64,000 nt of DNA, from the NCBI GenBank assembly GCA_022448955.1, contig JAKVCU010000057.1, positions 1-64,000 on the forward strand, in the 5' to 3' direction. A model generated the notes under the pieces. It ran no database searches. It was not told where the DNA came from and saw nothing but the letters and a program-made list of their open reading frames with translations. The translations under genes were made by a program, and so were the position numbers. Positions 43,332 through 51,971 of the stretch are shown here, one piece after another (the first letter of the stretch is position 1; every line of letters begins with the position of its first letter). Source of the stretch: Saprospiraceae bacterium (GTDB lineage Bacteria > Bacteroidota > Bacteroidia > Chitinophagales > Saprospiraceae).

Positions 43332-43760
43332 ATGTCAAATTTAAAAATTATGTGTAGAGGAAAAGCATATTATCGTAACAGAGGACATCAACATGGGCAT
43401 CGTGCACGTCATTGGAAAGCTGCATGGGCCTGGAACACTCCACCAGTAAATGTAAAAGAGCAAGACGATCAGTACGAATTGTTTGTATATGCCGCTGGTT
43501 ATGAAAAAACAGACTTTCAAGTGCAAGTGAATGATCACATTTTAGTGGTCAAAGTAGAAAAGAAGGAGAGTGATATTGTGGATAGCCCAAATTGGCGTAG
43601 ACAAGAGTTTTATGCTAATGGCTTTGAACGCCGCTTTGAGTTGAATGAAAAGATCAATAAAGATGGTATTCGTGCAGAGTACAAAGAAGGTGTCTTACAT
43701 GTAGTCTTACCCAAATTAGAAGGCTTTGAGACGAGCCGTCAAGACATTGTAGTGGCATAA
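43332..43760 (+). CDS. small heat-shock protein, Hsp20/alpha-crystallin family
   Basis: A 142-residue product with a basic N-terminal arm and an alpha-crystallin domain (~residues 35-130): PPVNVKEQDDQYELFVYAAG, FQVQVNDHILVVKVEKKE, RRFELNEKINKDGIRAEYKEGVLHV and LPKLE. Family members are ATP-independent holdases that keep unfolding proteins soluble. The arm (RNRGHQHGHRARHWKAAWAW) is rich in His/Arg/Trp, unlike the usual hydrophobic arm. ATG 43332 chosen; ATG 43350 also possible. It ends the sigma-containing cluster, with a hairpin and a strong terminator downstream. Confidence 0.92.
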   Translation: MSNLKIMCRGKAYYRNRGHQHGHRARHWKAAWAWNTPPVNVKEQDDQYELFVYAAGYEKTDFQVQVNDHILVVKVEKKESDIVDSPNWRRQEFYANGFERRFELNEKINKDGIRAEYKEGVLHVVLPKLEGFETSRQDIVVA

Positions 43761-43790
43761 ACCACTTATCAAAAATGATCCTGCTTTTAC

Positions 43791-43814
43791 GGATGGAGGT
43801 GTCGGCCTCCATCC
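43791..43814 (+). other. GC-rich hairpin after hsp20
   Basis: GGATGGAGG / CCTCCATCC perfect 9-bp stem with a 6-nt loop and no T-run, 30 nt after the hsp20 stop. It may protect the mRNA 3' end ahead of the true terminator. Confidence 0.5.
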
Positions 43815-43831
43815 TTCCATGGTTATATGAG

Positions 43832-43857
43832 GGCTGCTCCTAGGAGCGGTCTTTTTT
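43832..43857 (+). terminator. hsp20 terminator
   Basis: GGCTGCTCC / GGAGCGGTC stem (two G-T wobbles) followed by six T. The last T bases overlap the stop codon of the convergent TPR gene. Confidence 0.85.
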
Positions 43858-44773
43858 ATCTGCTTAATTCTGCTTCTGCAGCAATATATCCAAAAGCAGG
43901 CCAATAGGAAGTAGCGACAATTTTTTTAAAAATCTCCTTGGCTTTATCTTCTTGCCCATTGTAGAGATACCAATTACCTACGCCATACCCTTGCGTAATG
44001 ATATTCAACTCTGATGCAGGGCTAGGATTGGTTAAATCTATCAATTCCTGTGCTTGGGTTTTTCCTTTATAGAGCATAATTCGTTTGAGGTAAGCATCGT
44101 TTTCGATGACGGTGGTGTTGTCAGGGACAAGTTGTAAAATCGCCTTAGCTTTGTCTTTTTGCCCTGTTCTTTGATAGCACATATACAACCAATCAACGGT
44201 AGCGACTAATAGATCAGGATTGATCGAATAGTTTATACAATCTTCGAATATGGTCGTTGCTTTCGCAAAATCTCCCTTTAAGTAATAAGCCAAAGCCCAG
44301 TGATAATAAATATTGAATTGAAGACTCGATAGGGGTTGATTTAGTTTATTGGGAATGCCATCGGGCTCGATTTCTATTTTCCTACCCTCGGCTAATTTGG
44401 CTGCTACTTCAAAATCAGCAATGGCTTTGTCTAATTTTCGAATGGAGATATAACGATGGCCTCTATGGCGGTATAGCTCAGGTGATTTTGGAAAACGCTT
44501 AATACCTTTTGTATATACCTCAATAGCATCTGCATACTGCGTCTGATAGGCTAGGCGTCGGCCGTACCAAATGATATTATCTAAGTTTTGAGGGTTTTCT
44601 TTGAATTGTATGTGGGCCACGGCGGTAAGGCTATCCTTTTTTGCTTTTACAGATTTTGAATCAAGGATTTGGTAAAGTGCTTCTCCTGTTAATGCCGTTG
44701 CTTCTTGTATTTGCGCTAGGCAAAAAGAGGTGGAGAAAACTGAGTAGAAGATAAGGAGGATTCGGTTTTTCAT
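43856..44773 (-). CDS. periplasmic TPR-repeat protein
   Basis: A 305-residue product with a signal peptide (MKNRILLIFYSVFSTSFCLAQ) and tetratricopeptide repeats over most of its length: YADAIEVYTKGIKRFPKSPE, LYRHRGHRYISIRKLDKAIADF, YYHWALAYYLKGDFAKAT. TPRs bind partner proteins. No catalytic domain is visible. Exported and probably periplasmic, though there is no lipobox or sorting domain. It converges on the sigma-hsp20 cluster. Function unknown. Confidence 0.8.
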   Translation of the reverse strand: MKNRILLIFYSVFSTSFCLAQIQEATALTGEALYQILDSKSVKAKKDSLTAVAHIQFKENPQNLDNIIWYGRRLAYQTQYADAIEVYTKGIKRFPKSPELYRHRGHRYISIRKLDKAIADFEVAAKLAEGRKIEIEPDGIPNKLNQPLSSLQFNIYYHWALAYYLKGDFAKATTIFEDCINYSINPDLLVATVDWLYMCYQRTGQKDKAKAILQLVPDNTTVIENDAYLKRIMLYKGKTQAQELIDLTNPSPASELNIITQGYGVGNWYLYNGQEDKAKEIFKKIVATSYWPAFGYIAAEAELSR

Positions 44774-44827
44774 ATAAATGCAAGTATATAAGTAGTATGG
44801 CTAGAACCTATCTGCCTATGGCTGAAA

Positions 44828-44857
44828 TTTATTATACAAGCAATTTTGACTAGCCGC
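44828..44857 (+). repeat. 30-bp dispersed repeat, copy 2
   Basis: 27 of 30 bases identical to 23072-23101, including TTGACTAGCCGC. It lies in the divergent spacer between the TPR gene and the cysteine-rich T9SS gene. Confidence 0.6.
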
Positions 44858-45039
44858 TTAATTGATCGAATTGGATCGTACAAAATTTAAGATAGGAAAA
44901 TTTTTTTTAAAAAAACTTCATCTAAGAGGTCACAAAGAAGAAGGTTAGTGGTATTGAAGGGTGTAATTTGAATAATTCTCTTTTCTGGCATGAATTAAAA
45001 AGCCCAGCTCAGCACGGAAAATTTATGCTTTAAAACTAA

Positions 45040-48000
45040 ATGAAAATGAAAAAACTGTTATTCTTCTTTGCCTTTTTATGTTGTTGTCATTATTTACAAG
45101 CTAGCAATTACTGCGATGTAGGAACCTCTGGTGGGAATACCATCAAATCTGATGACTTTGATAACTATTACCCTGGAGCGATTTCCAATCAATCGTATCA
45201 TTGGAGTACTTATAGTGGATATAGCGCAAATGTAGTCAGTTATCCCAATCATAGTGCAAGTCGCTCTCTACGGATGCAATATAGCTATAATCATACGGAA
45301 GCGGTTCGATACTCCCTTGGTTATAATAGCTCTGGTCAGTATAAGCTATCTTTTTATGCTTATATCCCTTCTGGGAAAACAGGCAGTTATCGCATTAACA
45401 ATCCTTCTGATGCACTTTCGTACTTAGTTCGGTTTAATGTCAATTCGAGCAATTACCTTATCAATGGGACCGGCTTTGTACAGATAGATGGTGAAGAAAA
45501 GACGGAGTTTGAATTTCCTACCGATGAATGGTTTCAGGTAGTTCAAGTTTTTAATTTGGATACGGATGAAGTAAGTTTGATTATTAATGGTCATTTAGTG
45601 AAAGTATTGGCATATGACTACGGTAGTTCTATTCTGAAAGATGTAAGATTTTACACGGCAGACAATTACAGTAAGTTTTATATAGATGATTTATGTTTTG
45701 GACATTTTATTTGTTATGCTACAACTATTTATAATCCTATTTGTGCCAATGGTTACGAATTTGCAAATAGTAGTGCGGCCCAATGTTATGGTATTACACA
45801 TTATGAACAAGGTACGTGTAATGACGATGATAATGATTATTGCTGCCCTGCTGATCCATATACACAAGCTTGGTATTTAGCTATGATTGAAGACTTGAGG
45901 AATGATTGTCATAATGGCTATGGTCCGAGAGTGTACTGTGCTACTTATTATGGACAGAATGTGATTAGTGTAGTATATGATAGTTATGGAAGTTATGATA
46001 TTGATCATCCATTTGGTTATGTCTACGATTGTGAAGGTAACCTATTATTCCATTGGATTGATGGTTATGTTCAGCAGAATTTAAATAATTATAATGCCTT
46101 ACATGGCGAGGATTTAATTTGGAGTTGTAATGATGCTCAAGATTGCTATCAAGAATATCCTAATTGTAACAACTTTGATTACGAATTGCTTGCGAACAAC
46201 CACTTAGGTCTTTCATCAGATTTACCAGTGAGTGTTTGGATGGTGGATGGTGAAGTGGTAAATACAAATGGTAACGACTATTTTGTATATGACTGTGGGG
46301 ATAGTGAATATGTAGAGGTGGCAATAATTTATTATAGTAATGGCTGTATCTATAAGTGTTATCGCACGATTCAGTGTAATCCTTACCAAGAAGATCCTTG
46401 TTGTTTCAATGGCATCCCTGAATGGCTAAATACCATGATCAACGATAGCTATATTATAGGAAATAGCCTAATAGACTTCTGTACAAATCCAGTCTCAATT
46501 TTTGAACCTAGTGTGTACTGTTGTTACTACAATGGACAGCCCGTATATAGAATAGAGTTGAAGAATGGCAATGCTTACAATGGAAAAGTATATAGTTGCT
46601 CAGGTACCTTCCTATTTTCTTATTCGGACTACCAAAACCAATACTACTACAATCAACTACATGGCTGTGAAAAGATCTGGGGATGTGAAGATATAGAACA
46701 TCCTGATTGTTACGAGTATGCCCATGATGGTGAGAACTGTGAAATCATTCAATACCAATGGAATGGACACCACTTACAGTTAGAAGCAGATTATGGAAAT
46801 AGTGAACATATTGAAATTGACCATTGGGAAATTAATGGATACAACATTCCTACAGATGCAAATAGTTGGACTTACACACCTCCTGCTTGCGGTACGTATA
46901 CGATTTGCTGCTACTACTGGTACAATGATTGCCTATTGAAGTGTTGCCGCGAAATTACTTGTGAATATGAATACGATGATTGTTGTGGAAACGATCCATT
47001 GAGTATGGCGTGGTTAAATGACTTTATTGATAATTATGGCGAAGACTTATGTGATGTTGGTTGTGGGTTGGAAATTTACTGTGGTACCTATTATGGCCAA
47101 GCGATCATCGAAATTCAAACACCTCCTTATGGAAGTGGTTGTACAGATGCCATGGGGCAAGTATATACTTGTGAGGGGCAATATCTATTCTCTTGGGGCG
47201 GAATTGCTGGATTAGCAGGCTATAATCATATCTCACATAGAACATTGATCTGGGATTGTGATGAGTTAGAGGATTGTGATTATTTATACGAGGACTTTGA
47301 AGACTATAATCATGGATTTATCACACCGCAAGCTCCACATTGGGTGACTTATCAAGGTGGTCAGCAAACGGATGAAGATGCCAATGTTACTACTTTTGGT
47401 GGAGATAAAGTACTAAAAATTTATGATGATAATCCTTTTGGTGCAGGTTATGATGATGTTGTATGTAAATGGGATAACCAAAGTGAAGGTATTTACGATA
47501 TTTCTTGGAAAATGTATATCCCACAAGGATACAGCGGATATTTCAATCTTCAAAAATACAATCATGTTTATACTAGTGGTGGATATGTACAAGTATATTT
47601 CTATACAAATGGTACAGCGAGATTAAAGGTAGGAAGTAGCACTTATTACAACTTCACTTACAACCACAATACTTGGATGGACATCAAGTTCCGTATTGAT
47701 ACAGATAATAATCTGCTCTACTTTACACCAAATGGTGGTAACTGGAAAGTGGGATTAAACTATGGTTCATATCACTTACAATTGGGTGGTTGTAATTACT
47801 ACGCCTATAACTATGCTAAGTTTTATGTAGATGATATCCATATTACTCGTTACGATTGTGACAATGGCTACAACTTAAGCGCAGAAGAGCAAACTGTACT
47901 TACAGATGCTTTAAGAGCAGAAGTAGCGTTGGAAACTGCAGATATAGAAATCAAAGAGGTAGCAGGTTTAGATGCAATCGATAGCATCGAAAAACCATCA

Positions 48001-48261
48001 ACTACAGAAATGACCGTGAGTAATTATCCTAATCCATTTATACATCAGACAACGATTCAGTTTGAGTTGCCAGCAGCATCTAATGTAAGCATTGAAGTGA
48101 TGGATGCAGGTGGTCAAACGGTATGGGAAATGAATGGTGACTTTGATAAAGGTGTAAACGAAATAGAATTTAACAATACGGCGAATCTGCCATCAGGAAT
48201 GTATATCTACCGTATTACAACAGAAACACAGTCTATCAGTAAAACAATGATTAAGGGATAA
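45040..48261 (+). CDS. cysteine-rich T9SS type A secreted protein with triplicated module
   Basis: A 1073-residue product with a signal peptide (residues 1-22). Layout: jelly-roll-like domain (~35-225, ending FYIDDLCFG), three related Cys-rich modules (~270-365, ~440-555, ~645-750), a second jelly-roll-like domain (~755-935, ending FYVDDIHI) and a type A sorting domain (~1000-1073, SNYPNPFIHQTTIQFELP). Each module opens with CC, then W-L, a YC.YYGQ segment, Y.C.G..LF and ends in IW.C. These modules resemble small DUF6970-type lipoprotein domains (tentative). It is very rich in Tyr/Asn/Cys. Predicted to be a surface-attached, disulfide-stabilised binding protein; the ligand is unknown. Confidence 0.85.
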   Translation: MKMKKLLFFFAFLCCCHYLQASNYCDVGTSGGNTIKSDDFDNYYPGAISNQSYHWSTYSGYSANVVSYPNHSASRSLRMQYSYNHTEAVRYSLGYNSSGQYKLSFYAYIPSGKTGSYRINNPSDALSYLVRFNVNSSNYLINGTGFVQIDGEEKTEFEFPTDEWFQVVQVFNLDTDEVSLIINGHLVKVLAYDYGSSILKDVRFYTADNYSKFYIDDLCFGHFICYATTIYNPICANGYEFANSSAAQCYGITHYEQGTCNDDDNDYCCPADPYTQAWYLAMIEDLRNDCHNGYGPRVYCATYYGQNVISVVYDSYGSYDIDHPFGYVYDCEGNLLFHWIDGYVQQNLNNYNALHGEDLIWSCNDAQDCYQEYPNCNNFDYELLANNHLGLSSDLPVSVWMVDGEVVNTNGNDYFVYDCGDSEYVEVAIIYYSNGCIYKCYRTIQCNPYQEDPCCFNGIPEWLNTMINDSYIIGNSLIDFCTNPVSIFEPSVYCCYYNGQPVYRIELKNGNAYNGKVYSCSGTFLFSYSDYQNQYYYNQLHGCEKIWGCEDIEHPDCYEYAHDGENCEIIQYQWNGHHLQLEADYGNSEHIEIDHWEINGYNIPTDANSWTYTPPACGTYTICCYYWYNDCLLKCCREITCEYEYDDCCGNDPLSMAWLNDFIDNYGEDLCDVGCGLEIYCGTYYGQAIIEIQTPPYGSGCTDAMGQVYTCEGQYLFSWGGIAGLAGYNHISHRTLIWDCDELEDCDYLYEDFEDYNHGFITPQAPHWVTYQGGQQTDEDANVTTFGGDKVLKIYDDNPFGAGYDDVVCKWDNQSEGIYDISWKMYIPQGYSGYFNLQKYNHVYTSGGYVQVYFYTNGTARLKVGSSTYYNFTYNHNTWMDIKFRIDTDNNLLYFTPNGGNWKVGLNYGSYHLQLGGCNYYAYNYAKFYVDDIHITRYDCDNGYNLSAEEQTVLTDALRAEVALETADIEIKEVAGLDAIDSIEKPSTTEMTVSNYPNPFIHQTTIQFELPAASNVSIEVMDAGGQTVWEMNGDFDKGVNEIEFNNTANLPSGMYIYRITTETQSISKTMIKG

Positions 48262-48319
48262 AAAATTAAATTCAAAAATTGGTTTTGCCCTAAGAAATAA
48301 TAATAGAACTTTTTTAGGT

Positions 48320-48357
48320 GGTGTCGAGTCGTATGACTTGACACCTTTTTTATTTTT
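48320..48357 (+). terminator. terminator of the cysteine-rich T9SS gene
   Basis: An 11-bp stem (GGTGTCGAGTC / GACTTGACACC, one wobble) with a GTAT loop, then a T-rich run. Confidence 0.88.
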
Positions 48358-48454
48358 ATCAAAAAAGTATCTGATTTTTAGCAGCGTATACATCGACTTT
48401 ACCTGTTTACAGCATTAGATCATTTCTGTATTATAAATCTCTTTCATTTACCTG

Positions 48455-48564
48455 TGGCGCGGTTCTTTTCAGTCGATAAAAAGAGCCCAAAAATCTCGGC
48501 AAATTAAATGCTAGGCCTCATAGCCAGCAACCATCCCTACTTAATTTGCCTCTCCTTTCCTGCT
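48455..48564. repeat. dispersed intergenic repeat, copy A
   Basis: Aligns with 53309-53413 over about 105 bp, sharing TTCAGTCGATAAAAAGA, AAAAATCTCG and CTTTCCTGCT, with a GC-rich GGCGCGGTTC start in an AT-rich spacer. Non-coding. Confidence 0.65.
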
Positions 48565-48670
48565 TTAGCACTTAATTTCTTAACCTTTATCACGAAGGCT
48601 TTACTTAATTATGAACACAAAGATGTAACCGATTAACAAACAGGCATTAGGAGAATAAAAGAAATAGCTG

Positions 48671-49094
48671 TGAAAATCATCATTAAACCTGCTTCCTAAT
48701 TTTATACATCTCTTCTATCTCTGCTCAAAACTTTGTACTCAATCCATCTTTTAAGGAAATTAATCGAGTCTCATCGCGCTGGAGAGCAACTTATCTAATC
48801 CTTAATGAAAATATAGAACATTGGAGTTCTCCAATACAAGGTTCTCCCGATATTCTGCATGTTTTAACTTTGGGTAAAATGGTTCCAGCTCGCAAAAATG
48901 TAGATTTAACTCAACATCAGCCACAAACTAGGAAAGTGATGGTTGGTGTAATTGATTGTTTATTAGTATTTATGGCCTATATGATGTTTGCATTTTGCTG
49001 CGAAAAGAAAGGTTTTTTAAAAAAAATAAATTTAGGGGGTAGGGTATTTTTAGTAGTCCTTGTTTCATTCATAAAGCAGCAAATGAGCGCTTAA
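48671..49094 (+). pseudogene. remnant of an OmpA-type outer-membrane protein gene
   Basis: One frame reads LILYISSISAQNFVLNPSFK, then WSSPIQGSPDIL, then QHQPQTRKVMVGVI. This follows the start of large OmpA-family proteins of Bacteroidota (signal peptide, AQNLVPNPSFEE, a W..PT.GSPDYF segment, Q.P..G.AY.G). The signal peptide is broken by a frameshift near 48700 and the downstream part is missing. The 74-codon TTG frame 48870-49094 is part of it. Confidence 0.55.
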
Positions 49095-49144
49095 ATGATA
49101 GGTACGACAGCGGTCTTCTTTTTCATTATTAAAGTTGATAAGTA

Positions 49145-50695
49145 ATGACTACTAACAAAATCTATCATTGGACCATAATTTTTTGCTTTCTGATTCCTAT
49201 TCTATTGATAGGGGTAAAATTGTCACTTGGAGGAAACTATGTACAATTGCCTGATGTGGAATTTCAAGTTCAGATGCAATATGGTATGGATAGCTTTCCA
49301 GCAGAAAAAGAGCTTTTTGTAAAAGCTTATCTACCAGAAGTAAACCAGCATCAGGAAATTCTTGACCCTACTGCTGCATTTGGTGGATTAAGTTTTTCTG
49401 AACAACAATTAGAACAAATTGGTAAAAGAGGTGAATGGAGAGGCCATTCCTCTCATCCTGTAAATATAAATTACAGCTTTCACTATAAGGGAAAAGCACT
49501 AAAATATAATATAGATAAATGGTTGCCAAGTAATATCGCCGTACCAGAAGAAGTACGCCCTTACTTGAAACCAAGTGAATACATTCAATCTACTCATCCA
49601 ACTATTATTGCAAAAGCAAATGCAATAGCAAACACTCAGTCGGGGCTACGCTCTAAGGTTCATGTACTCTTTGACTATGTCAATGAGATGCCTTCCATCA
49701 AAACTAGCCAATTGCTTGATGCAGTGACTACTTTAGAACAAAATAGTGCATCCTGCAATGGGAAAAGTCGATTATTGGTAGCGCTTTTACGGGCTATTGA
49801 TATTCCTGCTAGAGTGGTGGGAGGCATTATTTTAGAAGATATCGAAAAGCGTACTTCACATCTTTGGGTAGAAGTTTGGTTAGGAGGGCAGTGGGTTAAT
49901 TTTGATCCATTAAATGGTCACTTTGCCTATTTACCAGCACATTATTTGCAGTTATATAAAGGGGATCACTATTTGATAACACGGACGTCAGATGTCGCAT
50001 TTGACTATCAGTTTAATATTAAGAAAATCGATTACTTTCAAGTACCTGAAACGGCTTTTCTGTCTCTCTGGCCCTTATTGAATCAGGGTGACCTTTCTCC
50101 AATGTTAATCAAAGCCATTCTATTATTGCCACTATGTGCTTTGTTGATTGGAATATTTAGAAATGTAATTGGTTTTAAGACGATTGGTGTCTTTCTTCCT
50201 GCTCTAATAGCTATTACTTTAGATAATGTAGGTGTCTTCTTTGGTCTAACTGCATTCTTGGCTGTGATACTTGTTGTAGCGATGCTTCACTTCCCCTTGG
50301 AGCGATGGGGAATATTACAGACTCCCAAGATACTTATCATGTTATTAGGCGTAGTTCTGTGCTTATTAGGAATGAGTAGTTTGGGGCAGATGCTAGACAA
50401 TTCTTCCTTGCAAAGTATGTTATTCTTCCCTATAATTATCTTGACTATAGCGGCAGAGAAATTTGCGAAAACAATAGCAGAAGAAGGCGTTCAAGATGCT
50501 ATAAAATTACAGTTACAGACCGTTTTATTGGTATTGATCTGTTATGGTGCTTACCAAGCTGATTTTACGATTAGTTTTTTCCTCAGTTTCCCTGAAATGT
50601 ATCTTTTTATCATTGGGGTATTATTGGCATTAGGTCGTTGGATTGGCCTACGTTTTACAGAGCTGTTTAGATTCCAATTTTTGGCGAAAGCCTAA
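49145..50695 (+). CDS. UUP1-like 7TM protein with transglutaminase domain
   Basis: A 516-residue product: N-terminal helix (12-29), an extracytoplasmic region with a transglutaminase-like domain (~150-275), then about seven membrane helices (~305-510). This is the plan of the 'inactive transglutaminase/7TM' family usually encoded with an ATP-grasp glutamate-ligase-like enzyme, as here. A cysteine-histidine-aspartate triad is visible: C204 (SCNGKSRLL), H239 (SHLWVEVW) and D254 (FDPLNG), so this member may be active despite the family name. Predicted to process or sense an extracytoplasmic peptide or peptidoglycan-linked substrate. First gene of a four-gene operon. Confidence 0.85.
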   Translation: MTTNKIYHWTIIFCFLIPILLIGVKLSLGGNYVQLPDVEFQVQMQYGMDSFPAEKELFVKAYLPEVNQHQEILDPTAAFGGLSFSEQQLEQIGKRGEWRGHSSHPVNINYSFHYKGKALKYNIDKWLPSNIAVPEEVRPYLKPSEYIQSTHPTIIAKANAIANTQSGLRSKVHVLFDYVNEMPSIKTSQLLDAVTTLEQNSASCNGKSRLLVALLRAIDIPARVVGGIILEDIEKRTSHLWVEVWLGGQWVNFDPLNGHFAYLPAHYLQLYKGDHYLITRTSDVAFDYQFNIKKIDYFQVPETAFLSLWPLLNQGDLSPMLIKAILLLPLCALLIGIFRNVIGFKTIGVFLPALIAITLDNVGVFFGLTAFLAVILVVAMLHFPLERWGILQTPKILIMLLGVVLCLLGMSSLGQMLDNSSLQSMLFFPIIILTIAAEKFAKTIAEEGVQDAIKLQLQTVLLVLICYGAYQADFTISFFLSFPEMYLFIIGVLLALGRWIGLRFTELFRFQFLAKA

Positions 50696-50874
50696 TAGAC
50701 CTGTTCACTGTATCACCAAATGACTGCGAATGGCAAAATTTCATCTTGTACTTTGTTGAAAATACTCGCTGATATTAAGGCACCGCCAGTATTTTTTGCC
50801 TTGTACAAAATAAAATTTTAATCATTCTCGCTCATTCGTGATATAATGAACAACTCTAATCACAAAAAACAAGG

Positions 50875-51783
50875 ATGATGTTTCAATTATTCAAGAGCAG
50901 AAGCAAGTATTCCGGGGTGATGGGTATGAATCAACGCAATGTAGAATTGATCTATCCGCACAATCAAAAAAAGTATTACCACTTAGCAGACGATAAGATT
51001 TTGACAAAGTCGATTCTAGAGGAACACGATATCGCTTGCGCGAAAACTTATGCTATTATCGAGCGAATCAGTGAAATCGAAGATGTTTGGCATCAAGTCC
51101 AGGCCTATAAAAAGATCGCGATTAAACCTGCTAATGGAAGAGGTGGAGGTGGGATAAAAATCCTAAAGAAAAACAAAGATGGAATTTGGCTCTCTGGTGG
51201 AAAGCCATTAGAGGAACCATCTTTATTCAAGCACTTTGCTGACATTATTATGGGCGTGTATTCATTAGGAGGGGCAGATCGAGTACTCATCGAATATTGT
51301 ATTGAACCACATGTTTTTTTCCATAAAATCTATCCAGCTGGGGTGCCTGATTTTCGAGTGATTTTACTAAAGCAGCAACCACTACTTTCTATGCTTAGAG
51401 TACCTACAGATCGTTCGGATGGAAAAGCCAATTTGCACCAAGGAGGTCTTGGCATTGGGATTGATATGGAAAAAGGAATACTTATGATGGCTTATGATGG
51501 ATATCATTACCATGAGGTGCATCCTGATGTCAATAGCCAAATCAAAAGGAAGGTTATTCCGCTATGGGAGGAGATACTAACATTAGCGATTCAAACAGCT
51601 AAAGCATTTCCTCTCGATTATTTAGGTGTGGATATCGTGCTAGATCAAGAATTAGGTCCATTAATTATGGAAATCAATGTAAGACCTGGTCTTGGTATTC
51701 AATTGGTAAATCAAATTGGATTAGCTGAAGTTATTAATCAACATGCACAATTTTCAAAAATCTTATCAAAATTGAAAAAATGA
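50875..51783 (+). CDS. ATP-grasp alpha-L-glutamate ligase-like enzyme
   Basis: A 302-residue product of the ATP-grasp fold: KKIAIKPANGRGGGGIKIL (ATP-binding glycine loop), RVLIEYCIEP, FRVILL, GGLGIGID and metal-binding IMEINVRPGLGIQL. Family members join an amino acid to a peptide or other acceptor at ATP cost. Pairing with a UUP1-like gene is established for the family. It starts at ATG 50875 (a second ATG follows) and ends in TGA overlapping the next start (ATGA). Substrate unknown; probably cytoplasmic. Confidence 0.9.
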   Translation: MMFQLFKSRSKYSGVMGMNQRNVELIYPHNQKKYYHLADDKILTKSILEEHDIACAKTYAIIERISEIEDVWHQVQAYKKIAIKPANGRGGGGIKILKKNKDGIWLSGGKPLEEPSLFKHFADIIMGVYSLGGADRVLIEYCIEPHVFFHKIYPAGVPDFRVILLKQQPLLSMLRVPTDRSDGKANLHQGGLGIGIDMEKGILMMAYDGYHYHEVHPDVNSQIKRKVIPLWEEILTLAIQTAKAFPLDYLGVDIVLDQELGPLIMEINVRPGLGIQLVNQIGLAEVINQHAQFSKILSKLKK

Positions 51784-51944
51784 AATTGCAACAATCATCT
51801 TGGCCCTTTATGCTCTTATTTGGATTCATCCTTTTAGGTATTCCTCTAACAGAATACTTCATGGAGAAAAAAGAAGCTTCAGAGGCTATTGTCATTGAAG
51901 TGAAATCAGATGTAGTAAACATTGCAGCTTTAGAAGATAGCTAA
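51780..51944 (+). CDS. small single-pass membrane protein (54 aa)
   Basis: 54 codons, ATG at 51780 overlapping the TGA of the ATP-grasp gene by four bases, which signals translational coupling. One hydrophobic helix (residues 8-24, WPFMLLFGFILLGIPL) is followed by an acidic tail (EKKEASEAIVIEVKSDVVN). No family recognised. The overlap, the clean frame and the position 27 nt before the next gene make a real gene likely. It could be a subunit or peptide substrate of the operon. Confidence 0.72.
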   Translation: MKLQQSSWPFMLLFGFILLGIPLTEYFMEKKEASEAIVIEVKSDVVNIAALEDS

Positions 51945-51971
51945 TTTATTATCTCATAGAACAAAACTAAA

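Larger units (their letters stand above)
48262..49144. other. long spacer with terminator, repeat and gene remnant
   Basis: An 880-bp stretch without an intact gene. In order it holds the terminator of the T9SS gene (48320-48357), copy A of a dispersed repeat (48455-48564) and a decayed OmpA-type gene start (48671-49094). Confidence 0.6.
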
